NCBI GenBank assembly: GCA_009746045.1
Contig: RPFO01000648.1
Location: 1,527,920-1,589,919, forward strand
Origin: Mesostigma viride
Lineage: Eukaryota; Streptophyta; Mesostigmatophyceae; Mesostigmatales; Mesostigmataceae
Length of the DNA stretch: 62,000 nt
Direction of reading: 5' to 3'
Shown here: positions 42,483-53,048 of the stretch, one piece after another
Layout of the letters: every line of letters begins with the position of its first letter
How positions within the stretch are numbered: position 1 is the stretch's first letter
The notes under the pieces: model-generated
What the model was told of the DNA's origin: nothing
Databases searched by the model: none
The model's input: only the letters and a program-made list of their open reading frames with translations
Translations under genes and position numbers: made by a program

Positions 42483-43288
42483 GGGCGGGGCATGGTGGAG
42501 CGAGCGGTGGGGAGGAGGATCATTGGCGCCCCTGGGGCGATCGACCGGGATGCATGTACGTGGCGGACCTAGACCGAAACATAGGTCGGCTGCTGAGGAC
42601 CGACACGTACGGGCTATGCGACCCCAACGAGTGGCTTTCCAACCCGGCCGGGCAACGCCCTCACTGGAGGAGATATTGGCGTCCTGATAGCGGCCATGTC
42701 GAAGCTGCTGGACCAGGCATGCAAAGACTCCAGCAGCTGCAAGCCCAGCAGCAGCGACGACTGCTGGCAGGCTGGCGTGCACGAAGGGAGTGGCGCTGAG
42801 CGGGCATGCAGTGCCGGTCCTGCTGAGCAACATCACTACAATACGGTCCATAGGAGACGCGAAATGAGTGAGAATGTTACCCGAGCTGTACCGAGGATTC
42901 GCACCGTTGATTCAACAATTGTTGGTTCGTTTTGCGCCATTTGGCGAGCATCGACTGGAGCCTGAACCTAGCGGGGGGGATCATGCGGGGGAATCTTGCG
43001 GGAGAATCTTGCGGGGGAAAATTCCGAACGTGACTTTAGCGAAGTCCTACTCCATTTTGATTGGTTACACGGTACTACATTTTCGTCACTGAAAATTTTC
43101 TCTAGTTGCGTTTGTGGATCGTGCGTTCCGCTAAAATTTTCGTGTTCAGTGACCAGATCACAATTTGATCCAGGCGCAAAATGATTGGCTGTACGGTACG
43201 AACCAAAAACGAAATTTTAGTATCTAAGTTCCGCAGCGCTTGCTGAATTTGCCCCGGAAGCCCGGGGGCACTTTCCCCGCTGAAAAAG

Positions 43289-43780
43289 GTGTCCGCGGAA
43301 GCGTATTGTAGTGATGCTGGAAGCAGTGCTGCCGGGGACATCGCTGTCCAGACCGCGGAGAGCGTGGGGGGGAAGTCCAGCCATCCGTGCGTCGATATTA
43401 TGCTGACGATGCAGGGGGGCAGCACGGCCAGCGGGGAGAGGCGCATATTGATCCTGCAGATGACTGGCATTCTGGACACGATGGTCACGGAATTTGGCTA
43501 CTGGGTGCCCAACGCCACGCTTCGAAGTGATTCTTCTGGAGCTTGCAGCAGCCGAGTACCTGGCGAAGCTGATCACGGCGCGTGCCAGCTGGTTGATGTG
43601 GGGTCGACGGGCTGGAACGGGGCACTCCGTCGGCAAGGCTGCCATTCCAGGCCTGGGTGGGGCAATGCTGGCGTCTCCGGCGGTCCGGGCGGCGATGAGC
43701 ATGGGGAAGCTTCAGCACAAGCTGGAGCATGGTCCAGGCAAGAAGGGGCAGGGCGGCCCGTCCAACAACAACAAGTAAGG
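43289..43780 (+). pseudogene. Second Gag-like region, frameshifted
   Basis: The frame from 43289 reads ILQMTGILDTMVTEFGYWVP, then sense continues in another frame from about 43510 as EVILLELAAAEYLAKLITAR and ends KKGQGGPSNNNK at a stop near 43778. A low-GC stretch at 43040-43230 with AAAATTTT motifs and a TGATTGG direct repeat looks like a later insertion between the two Gag pieces. Confidence 0.4.
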
Positions 43781-44399
43781 GAGCGGTGCCTCCTTCCGCT
43801 GCCTCTTCCAGTGCCGCTTCCAGCTCGTGACTGGTGGCAGCAGGTACCGCGCTCAGGCCGTAGGCGCGATAGGATGAGTCGGGCTTTTCATGCTCGCACA
43901 TGCACTAGCCTGTCAAGCGGCTAGGGCGTTAAACTGGATGGGAGGGGGGGGGCGAGACCCGCCTGCTGTATGTAGATTCAGCCCGTGTGCCCGGGCCTCT
44001 GCAGCAGGCGGCCCTAGATGGGATCTGCATGATGCTTGCAGGTCCTTTGTCCGCCGGAACGGTGGTTCCGTAGCGGCAACGGCAGCAGGATCTGTACTGG
44101 ATGGGTGTGAATATGCTGAAGGAGCCCCTTACAAAACGGCAGTAGCCGCACGCTTGGCCTTGCCTGGTCCGGGGGAAGGTGGCCAAGTGGATGTGCTGAA
44201 CTTACTACCCCCCTCTTGGGGAGCAATTTTGAATGATGCCGTAAGAAGAAGCTACGGGCGCTTGATCAGAGCCCGCTTGATCAGAGCCCAGCAGCTGATT
44301 AGAGCGGATCTTGCAGAAGTCGATGCGGATCTCGCGGGGGTGTAGCATGGAGGAGTTCGCGCGTTTTTGCGCGGTGTGTGCGGAGAGGGGGATTAAGGG

Positions 44400-45522
44400 T
44401 GGATTTTTTAGGAGCAGCCGCCTATGGTGAACCGTACTTTTTGGGCCGGAAAGCCTGACGGCCGTATACGGCTGATTGTGGACAACCGGCGTGGCAACAT
44501 GCAACTACCAGATCCTATGCCCACTTTTTTACCACACCTTGGCGTGATTTGCGATTTGCCCACACGCGCTGGGGAGAATGTTTTGGGGGGCGTATCAGAT
44601 TTGGATTCCTACTACAGGAGACTCGATCCGCCTGCCCGTTTGGATGCGGCGGTACTTTGCCTGGATGCCGGTGTGGTCGGATCTTGTGGGCCTTAGTGGG
44701 GCACGTCAGGTAAGGTGTGGCCGTGGATGTTGTGCTGGCCAATGGGAAACAAGCTGGCCGGCGTCGCTGTGGCCCAGTGTGTGCACCAGTCTGTGCTCGG
44801 TACCGCTGTGGCCCCAAGCCCCCGTTGGAGGCTAGCCGTGGGCTGAGCATCGACATGTCAGCGCTGATCCTGGTGGCGGAGGCTAACGAGGCGGGGCAGA
44901 CCGTCCGGCTGAGGCTGGAGGAGGACCCTGCTGCGCCCTTGTCGCCCTCGCCGCCCTTCAAATCTCGGCAGGATCTGGAAGGTATGCATGCTGTGACGAT
45001 CGATGACCTCCATTTCACCCACTGCATGTGCGTCGGTGGATGGAGTGAATCAGCAGCTAGATCGTGTTCACGCTGCCTACGCTGCTGTTGGGCTGGTGCA
45101 GAAGTCTGACAAGGTGGTACGGGCGACAGCCGAGCAGTCTGGCTGGTATGCACTGGCAGTGGGTGTCATCCACAAACGAGATGGTGACGTGGTGCCTGTT
45201 CCTGAGCGTGTGGTGGCGGTTATCGCTGCTTAGTACTCATAGAGAATCTTGGATCGCGGATTTACATACTACTGCGAACTTAGTTCAGACTGTGCTTGGG
45301 AAGTGGGTGTGGATGCTTCTGCTGTGCCGCCCCATGCTCTCGGTGTGGTCTGAGACGTATCGGGTGCTAGTAGCAGCCATAAACGCCTCCCCGGCCTGGG
45401 CGCCGCTGGCGGCTCCTGGCTGAGGGGGCCCGCCGGGAGCTTCAGGCGCCGATCGACCTGGCCCCCTTTTTGACGGCTGTCAGGGCCCGGCCCCTTTCTC
45501 ACCGGGTCGTTGCAAGTGATGC
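44400..45522 (+). pseudogene. Reverse transcriptase and start of RNase H of the DIRS-like element
   Basis: The order of motifs is typical of RT: FWAGKPDGRIRLIVDNRRGN (44440s), GVSDLDSYYRRLDPP (44590s), AVTIDDLHF as the DD box (44990s), then the thumb-like DRVHAAYAAVGLVQKSDKVV and LGKWVWMLLLCRPMLSVWSE. The RNase H then opens with VASDAS and is interrupted. At least three frameshifts are needed, so it is inactive. Confidence 0.72.
45518..45522 (+). repeat. Target-site duplication GATGC, left
   Basis: GATGC directly precedes the TG of the left LTR and is repeated directly after the CA of the right LTR (57975-57979). Confidence 0.95.
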
Positions 45523-46102
45523 TGTTACGTCCCGGCCCAGACACACCTAGCCTGAGCTACGTAGCGAAAGACCCTTCTTGCCGGAATCAGGAATAATCCA
45601 AGATAGCCTAAAGTAGGTTGCGCTTCACGACGTGAGTCGTGAGATATCTGGCATCACGGCTTAATGCCAAGCTAATTAGTTCACACTTATAATGGCTAGC
45701 AATACCAATTACAAATGGATAATGCCCCGGGCTCAATGTGTAGGCGTATTCGCACTTATCAATCATTAAACCAAGAGGACGAGACTCTCGTCCTCGGACC
45801 AATTTAACCTAGGTTGATTGCGGCGCAGATACATGCCAATTTCCCTGGACCAATCCAAGCCAAACATTCCACGTAGGATCCGGGCCGACATCGACCCTCA
45901 ACTACAGGATCCACGCCTAGTACTACGAATGGACTCAGACTGACGCGGCGCCACCGCACCGGTGCCTAAAAGGGCAACCTAGGACCAAAATAACTAGTCC
46001 AATTCACACAAGGTCAATGTCCATAAAACTTAGTACAACGGCCACAAGGCCTTAGTAATTTATTCCATTGTTACGTCCGACCTAAAGGGCCGGGACGTAA
46101 CA
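45523..46102 (-). repeat. 3' LTR
   Basis: It starts TGTTACGTCCCGG and ends CCGGGACGTAACA, a perfect 13-bp terminal inverted repeat with canonical TG...CA ends. It is nearly identical to 57393-57974. It contains a 64-codon open frame (45608-45802, -) with no known match, present in both LTRs simply because they are copies. Confidence 0.96.
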
Positions 46103-46116
46103 CTCCTCCCCCCCAC
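46103..46116 (-). other. Polypurine tract
   Basis: On the - strand GGGGGGGAGGAG lies immediately before the 3' LTR, the expected position for plus-strand DNA priming. Confidence 0.8.
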
Positions 46117-46402
46117 GGGGGTCGGTAGTCCCTACCGTACAAAGGTATAATAGGATCACTCAACAAGACTACTATGAGAGTACTATGTCCCGACCTCGGT
46201 TCACCCGCAGGTCAGTAATGCCAATTCCTCTAGAGGTCGATACACAAGCCCAACCCTGACGTAGTAGCCAAAACCTTGGGGATTGGACTCCGCTATCCAT
46301 CCCGAACTAAACGATTTACTCTAGCGTCCACCGCTAGTAGCCCGCCGCAGCTGCTGGGCCTCAAGGAGGCCCGTCGCCCCGCAGGGGTCATGATATGAGT
46401 CA

Positions 46403-48790
46403 TCACCCCTGGATGCGCACGTAGGTCCGCCTCGAAGGCGATCTGATATGGGGACGTCTTCTGCCGACCCAACCGGGACAGCTCGACCCACGTGCCCGGG
46501 GCCACATGGCCAGGAACCCGGCGAGGTACTGGGGGTGGGTAAAGAGAAGGGTCAGCGCCGACCAATCCGCCACCCCACAGCGGTGATCACGAACAAACTG
46601 CACCCCCATCATGAAAACTTCGGTGCGCACGTGATCCTCAAGGATGGTTGCTCTGGGGGCCCCTACAATGTCCGGCACCACCCGACCCAGGAAGGCGCGC
46701 CCTTCCGCCGGGGCCACCTTGGGCGGCGTAACCACGTGCCCCACTCCATCCACCTGATACCTCCAATCCCACCATTCCTCGGTGCCGAACCGCACCGTGT
46801 TGCCCACCGTCCGGGGAAAACGAAGGTCGTCAGGTTGCGGCAAGGGCAGCGGCGCCTGTGGGAAGAAGGTGATCTCGAGTTGTTCCCAGTAAGCACCCCG
46901 GTCAACCGCGCACCAAGGGCCCGCTTGAAAAACCAAAGGGGCGGGCAGGTGCATACCAGGAGGGACCGGGAACAAGGGACCCTCGAACACCACACACAAC
47001 TTCTCCGTGCGAGGCCCCGGCCCACCATGTCTTACGGTCCTTCCCGGAATGGTTCGTATGAAGTCCCCCAACGACCACTCCTCATGTGAGGCTGCCCGGG
47101 AAGCGGCCTCGTAGCCTACTGAGGTGGCGACTGAATGATCGCCCTGGCGCCCGAGCTGGTCCAACATCCGCTGTATGAGACCCTGCCCTGATTGCACCGC
47201 TGCCACGAGTGTCTCAATGGTAACCACGGGCTCCGCCGGCACCATGACACCCGCCACGCTGGGACCCTCCGCGGCATTCCGTACGGTATGCAAGCACGGT
47301 CCCTCCGCGGGAAGATGCGAATGTCGGTCCGAGGTAGTAGGTCTGCTGGGTCCCTCCGCAGGACGTGACATCGACGGTTCAGCCTGGGCAGGCCGGTGAC
47401 GAGGCTCCAAGGAGACCAAGAAGTGGGGCTCCGGTGGGACCTCTTCCACTCGGGAGCGAGGCTCCAGGGAGACATGAAAGGTAGTCTCTTCTTGGCCCGC
47501 ATCGGGCGGGTTGCTAGCGGGAACCTCATCAATAGGCTCCTCTCTAGCCGGCCGTTCGGCCATGGCCACCGCGGCCTCTGTCGGATCCGTTCGCCGTCGC
47601 CGATTCTCCCGCTCTTGCTCCAACCTACCGCCGACCCCCACGTGCGCTCCCATTGCCGATCCGCTGGTCGGCGAGGGGTGGGGACGCTTGGCGAGCGGGG
47701 CGTACCTCAGTCCCGGAGTCCGAGCGGGAACGCGAACGTGAGGGCGGGGATGGCGAGCGACGACGTGCCTGCCCCTCCGGAACACGTCGAGGAACGGCTT
47801 GGCTGTCCCACCCCATCCGGTCGCCCTTGGAAGACTCCGCGTCTCGCGCCCTAGAGGTCGCCCCCAGCCCGTCGCCGGCGGTGGCGCCTCATACGAGGCA
47901 CAGGACGGCTTCTTCCGCCGCTCCCTGGGAACCCCGAGACGGCGGATCCCGCGGAGGGGAACGAGAGGGAGGGTGGTGTGGAGGATGGTCTTCGTCGTCG
48001 GAACTGGAGTCATACCCTCACTCCCATCATCCTGGTCCTCCTCGTCCATCGCCACAATGTGATCCAGAGCCTGCCGCAACGAATACTGCCCTTCTCGCAT
48101 GCATTTCTGACCCCGTAGCGCCCCTTCTGGCGGAAGATACCGGGGAAGTGGTATTCCAGCAGCTTTCGCACTGGAGGTGGAAGTAAGAGGAGAAGGAGCC
48201 GTGGGAACGCCAGCCCGCCTCAAGCGTGTTCATGCACCCGTGACAGGCGCATTCCCGCTCATGTGTCTCCCATCGGTCCCAACCACCACTCCGTTGCGCG
48301 CAGCCGTGCGGGTCTCGATCCGGAATCTCACGTTGCGCCTCACGAACCCTCGGAAAGTCTCCATCTGCGCAGGACCGACTCGCGCCATGATAGAATCAGC
48401 GCGGAGGTGCGACGGCATTTGATTACGACGACGCCGTCGTCGTTCCACCAGGGCTTCCCCCTCTCGACCGTAGTCACGCAAGAACACCCGAGGATTGAAC
48501 GTCTCCTCGTGCAGCTCCTTTACCAGCGCCAACGTACGCGCGTCCGGAGCTCCAGGCCTTGACGAGGTTTCTTGCCGGCGCTCGCGACTAGAGGAGGGCC
48601 CCGTCTGTCCGCCACCATCTCTCGAGCCCCCGGCCCCTGGTGCATCCCTTCGGACCGCAGGCTCTCCGCGAGCTATCTGCGTCCTTACCCCCGCTTCCGG
48701 TTCTGGGACCTCCGGATCGTCGGGTATATCCATGTCGACCAAATCCCCCTCACTGGACTCCCCTCTGCACCCCGGAATCCTGCGTCAGCA
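46403..48790 (-). CDS. Accessory ORF after integrase, split by one in-frame stop
   Basis: From about 48790 down to 46403 the - strand is one open frame of about 790 codons, except for a single TGA at 48230-48232. The first part has an acidic start (VDMDIPDDPEVPEPEAG) and an Arg-rich patch (VERRRRRRNQMPSHL). The second part has a Glu/Asp-rich patch, a long Pro/Arg/Ser-rich linker, then an ordered-looking C-terminus (WCAVDRGAYWEQLEITFFPQ, FGTEEWWDWRYQVDGVGHVV, WSALTLLFTHPQYLAGFLAM). I do not recognise a family. Its sense orientation between integrase and the 3' LTR suggests an element-encoded extra protein; an envelope is not supported, since I see no signal peptide or clear membrane span. Confidence 0.6.
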
Positions 48791-48946
48791 GCCTCCACGG
48801 CGCCGACGGAAGTCTGGTCTCTGGGAAGCGCCTCCGCGGCGTCCCCCTGTACAGCCCACACACAAGATGTCAGGGCGTTAGTCGACGCGTACCAAATACC
48901 TGGCTCACGCACCACCCTCACCCTACACCCTACCGGCTGTGGTCTG

Positions 48947-50760
48947 CTAACGCAACTGGTGCGTCTTCTTGTATGCTTCTAGTAAGCGGGCGCACCCCGC
49001 TAACTCGGTAGCGGTGCGCCAGGAGTCCTCAGACTCGTGTTGTGCGAATCGCCATCGCACCCGATATTGTCGCTGGACCCCTCGTCCCCGTTTGACATCC
49101 CGGTGACCCACGATTGCGGCCACCTCGTCCTCCTGTTCCCCCGTATCAGGATTGAACTCCAGTGGGGCTGGGGGATTGACCCTACCCTGAATGGTGTTCT
49201 GGTGATACAACTTGAGCTGGTCACGGTGGAAACGGTTGGACGTGAGGTTCCATGACACTGGAATGTCCACCTGGAACATGACGTCATCGAACTTGGTGAG
49301 GACCTTGTAGGGTCCCAGGAACATGGGTCGGAGCTTAGTCTTCAGCTCCTTCTCCACCTTGTGCGAAAATCGCCCGATCTGCGGGCCCTCAACCAGGACC
49401 CAATCGCCCACCTCGATGGACGGCGCCCTGGGATCCCGCTTGCCGGTTGTCCTCTCCAGATACCGCGCTGCCGCTGCGCGATAGCCCTGAACCGCGCTGT
49501 TATGCGCTTGGTGCATCCGCTGCAGCAACCGGTCGACCCCTTGCAGGGTATCCAGCTTGACCTGATCCTCTCCCAGCTCGTGGCTCCCAAGCAAGTCGAG
49601 CGGTGTGAGAGGGTGTCGGCCGGAGTTGAGGAAAAAGGGGGTGAACCCATGGGCGGCCTGGGGGGCATTGTTCAGGGAAAACTCCACCAAGCCCAGAAGT
49701 TCTTCCCAATTGCTGCCCACCGTGTCGGTGTAGTGTCGCATGGTCTCTTGCACCGTGCGGTTCAACCGCTCCACCAGGTGCGACGACGAGCTGTGATAGG
49801 CCGTGCCCAGCGACACCTTGGTGCCCAGTTGCTCGAAGAACTCCTGCCAGAATTTGGCCGTGAAGAGCTTGTCGCGGTCAGAGATGAACTGCCGGCTGAG
49901 CCCATGAAACCGAAAAACGTGCGTCAGGTATATCTTGGCGCACTCCTCCGCTGTGAGGTCGACCGGACACGGGGCCAGGTGACACATGCGCGTCAGGCGG
50001 TCCACAAACACCAAGACCATGCTGTTGCCGTTCTTCGTCTTCTTGAACGGGCCGATGAAGTCCATCATGATAGAATCCCAAGGACCCATAGGATCCGGCA
50101 GCGTCTTAGGGACGGCCTGAGAGCCCGTGTTCCTGGACTTCATGATCTGACACGAGGGGCACTGGCGCACATACGTCTCGATATACTCCTTCATCCCTGG
50201 CCAGTAGAAGTGCTTACGTGCCCGGGGAAGGAGACGGTGGCTTCCCTGATGTCCGCCCAGGAGAGAATCATGGAGCTCATGAAGCAAGGCAGCCCTGCAG
50301 AGCTCAGGAACATACAGCCGCCATTCCTCCGACTGGGGACTCACGAACAGTTTCCCCTCCTGGAACTTGCAAGGATAGGCCCCCATCTGCTGGGGATGTG
50401 CCCGGATGGCTTCAAGTGCTGCTTCCTCCGTGATTGTGAAACGGCTGATCAGCATCTCCAAGTCCGACGTGACTGTGAACGCGTCCGCCGCCGGTTCTGC
50501 CGCATCCGTACCCGCCTGGTTGACGAATTCTGAGAAGACTGTGGGAGGGCCGAGCGGCTGAAGCTGAAAAATTCCCTGGGGCGGCACCACATGACTAAGG
50601 GGCACTCGCGCATGCGACCCCTCCCCCTCCCCGGGGGTGTCCACGTCCTCGTGGGCTCGTGGGTGAACCGTCTCCTCCGGGAGGGGTGACAGGTCATCCA
50701 TGGTGGTGTGCCCAAGATGAAACAAGTGGCGGGCCCGGGGGACCGTGGTTCCACACCGTA
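48947..50760 (-). CDS. Integrase with H2C2 finger and C-terminal chromodomain
   Basis: The H2C2 zinc finger (HELHDSLLGGHQG ... CPSC) is followed by the DDE core: Asp in MMDFIGPF, Asp in ISDRDKLFTAKFW, Glu in HLVERLNRT. The region before the Glu reads YHSSSSHL instead of the common YHPQTDGQ. The end (IVGHRDVKRG ... QYRVRWRF ... ESEDSWRTATEL ... LLEAYKK) is a chromodomain, which defines chromoviruses and is thought to guide insertion to marked chromatin. The frame is open to 50926, but the sense before about 50760 belongs to the RNase H frame, so the two are joined by a frameshift. Confidence 0.93.
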
Positions 50761-52242
50761 GGCGGTCCCCGGGGCGGCCACTGGGACACAGGTGGTATGC
50801 AGCACGTCCATGTCCTCGTAGAACCAGTAGTCTGCCCGTCGCGAGAGAGCGTCGGGCACCACATTGTCCGCGCCCTTGACATATTGGATCTTGAACGGCG
50901 CGAACTGTGACAGGTACTCCATCCACCGCGCCTGGCGGGGCGTCAAGTTGGGCTGCACCAGGAGGTGGGTGAGCGGCCGGTGGTCCGTGTGGATCACCAG
51001 GCGATGGGGGTCGAGATCCCCCTGCTCACTGATGGCCACCGAAAACTGGGCCCCCAAGAGATGATGACGCCACGTGTGGCAGCTGTAGACGACTGCCAGG
51101 AGTTCCTGCTGATGCACTGGATAATTCCGCTCCGCCGGAATCATCGTTCGTGAGATGTACTCGATGGGCTGAAGGCCCTTGCCGTGGTCCTGCAGGAGAA
51201 CACCCCCGATGGCCACCTTGCTGGCGTCCGTAGCCACGACGAAAGGAAGGGCCGGGTCCGGCAGGATAAGGACTGGCGCTGTGGTGAGGTGGCGCTTGAG
51301 CGCCTCGAACGCCTGTTGGCACTGCTCAGCCCAAAGGAACGGAGTACCCTTTTTGAGAAGAGCATTGATCGGGGCGGCGATGGTGGCAAACCGCGGGATG
51401 AACCGGCGGTAGTAAGATGCCAATCCCAGGAAGCTGCGGACTCCTTTCACGTCCGTAGGAACAGGCCATTGCTGGACAGACTCGATCTTCTCAGGGTCGG
51501 TCGCGATGCCGTCCGCGGACAGGGTATGACCTAGAAACGGTACGCAGCGGCCGGCGCGCACCTTGGCCTTCCGCGCCGAAAGGTGCTCATCCTCCATGAT
51601 CTGCAGCACGGCGTCCACATCCTCCAGGTGCTCCTCGAACGTCTTGGAGTACACCAGGATGTCGTCCAGATACGCCAGCGCGCACGTGCGCTTGTAGGTC
51701 CAGGGCGGGCGCGCTCCCTTCTGCGGGTCCGCCAGGTCCTGAGAGACCTGCGGCAGGTGGGCTGTACCCATCACCGGACGGAGGATGTCATTCATCAGCA
51801 TCTGGAAGGACGCGGGCGAGTTACACAGCCCCATTGCCGCCACCCGAAACTGATAGTGACCGAAGGGCGTAGCGAACGCGGTCTTGTGGCAGTCTTCTGG
51901 CGCGATGCGCAGCTGCCAAAACCCGTCCGCACAGTCGATGACGGTGAAACACGTCGCCCCCTGGACACGGTTGAAGATGTCGTCGATCCGCGGTAGAGGA
52001 TACCGGGACTTGACGGTGATAGCGTTCAGCTTCCGGTAGTCAGTCACCAGACGCCACTTGCCTCCTGGCTTGGGAACGAGCAGCACGCCCGCTGAGAAGG
52101 GGCTGTTGCTGGGTTCAATGAGCCCAGCGTCGAGTAGTGAGATGAGGATCTTCTTGAGCTCCACCAGCTCGACTGGGCCCATGCGGTACATGGGAGACAC
52201 AGTAGGCCCGGAACCCTCATGGAGCTGGACACGATGTAACAC
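50740..52242 (-). CDS. Reverse transcriptase-RNase H
   Basis: RT boxes in order: VPKPGGKWRLVTDYRKLNAI, RIDDIFNRVQGATCFTVIDC, FGHYQFRVAAMGLCNSPASF and the catalytic AYLDDILVYS. RNase H follows with ATDAS, QQELLAVVY, HTDHRPL and NVVPDALSRR. The upstream end is broken: the natural lead-in (PPNRSVLHRVQLHEG) is open only a few codons before a stop near 52290. After RNase H the frame runs on to 50449 as nonsense, because the integrase is in another frame from about 50745, near a CGGGGG run. Confidence 0.95.
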
Positions 52243-52279
52243 CGACCGATTGGGAGGGAACTGGGGGGTGCCATTACAA

Positions 52280-53048
52280 TTCGTTCAAGTGGCCCGCCGG
52301 AGCGGCTGTACAATTTTTCCCAGTGAGCGCGCTGCCAAGTGTACTTGTGGGCAAATTTTTAGGTGCCCCGTCACTTCGAGGTACTAAAAATTAGGCTACG
52401 GTACGAATTCAGCGAATTTCAGCGAATTTTCAGTCGAACCAAAGGAAGTGACGCCAACTACCAAAAAGTTTCCGTTACGAATTTTCAGCCCAACACTCGC
52501 GCAAAATGAAGTGACGGCAACTACCAAAAAGTTTCCGTTACGAATTTTCACTCCCACACGTTTGCACAAAAGGAAGTGACGGCAACTACCAAAACGTTTC
52601 CGTTACGAATTTTCAGTCCCACACTTCGCGCAAATTTTAGTAGGGCTGCACGCAAGCTACCTTTCAAAATTTTGCGCTAGTATGGAACGCATTTCATTCG
52701 TCTGGAGGAACGCTGCCCGCCAACTACCCCCGTTCAGAAAGTTCCGCCGAAATTTACCCGAGATTTGGAAATCTGAACGTCCGCGCAAATTTTAGTAGGG
52801 CTGCACGCAAGCTACCTTTCAAAATTTTGCGCAAGTATGGAACGCAATTCATTCGTCCGGAGGAATGCTGCTCGTCAACTGCCCCCGTTCAGAAAGTTGC
52901 GCCGAACTTTACTTGAGATTTGGAAATCTGAACGTGCGGTTGGAGTTTCGCGGGGAAACCCAAGTTCCCAAGTAATTCACCAATGACGCGCTTCGAACAC
53001 TTGTCCGCTAAAACCTAAGCAGCCGCTCCGGCTGGCCACTTAAACGAA
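52280..53048. mobile_element. 769-bp inverted-repeat-flanked segment between protease and RT
   Basis: The 29-bp ends 52280-52308 and 53020-53048 are inverted copies with 27 matches (TTCGTT(C/T)AAGTGGCC then (C/A)GCCGGAGCGGCTG). Inside are three diverged copies of a roughly 65-bp unit (AGTGACGGCAACTACCAAAA) and two copies of a roughly 145-bp unit (TAGTAGGGCTGCACGCAAGC). It is non-coding, AT-richer than its surroundings, and cuts the pol reading frame. It could be a non-autonomous DNA element or a foldback. I find no clear target duplication. Confidence 0.7.

Larger units (their letters stand above)
42030..45522 (+). mobile_element. Decayed DIRS/kangaroo-like retroelement, 5' part
   Basis: A GCTATAAAAGGTGGG box (about 42041) precedes an open frame beginning near 42174. 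This is followed by Gag-like fragments and an RT with several frameshifts, reading up to the RNase H DAS motif. That motif is cut at GATGC by the chromovirus insertion. The element resumes at 57975. The pieces suggest an order of Gag, RT, RNase H, tyrosine recombinase on the + strand. Confidence 0.65.

Noticed and set aside
45608-45802. 64-codon ORF in both LTRs
   Set aside because: Present twice only because LTRs are copies. No domain, and it lies in the U3/R region; not called as a gene.
46403-48790. Envelope gene (making the chromovirus an errantivirus-like element)
   Set aside because: No signal peptide, no transmembrane segment and no fusion-peptide-like region visible; left as an unknown accessory ORF.
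49361-50533. 390-codon + strand frame opposite the integrase, and 417-codon + strand frame at 60202-61455 opposite the LINE
   Set aside because: Antisense shadows of GC-rich coding sequence; no family motifs, while the opposite strand has unmistakable domains.
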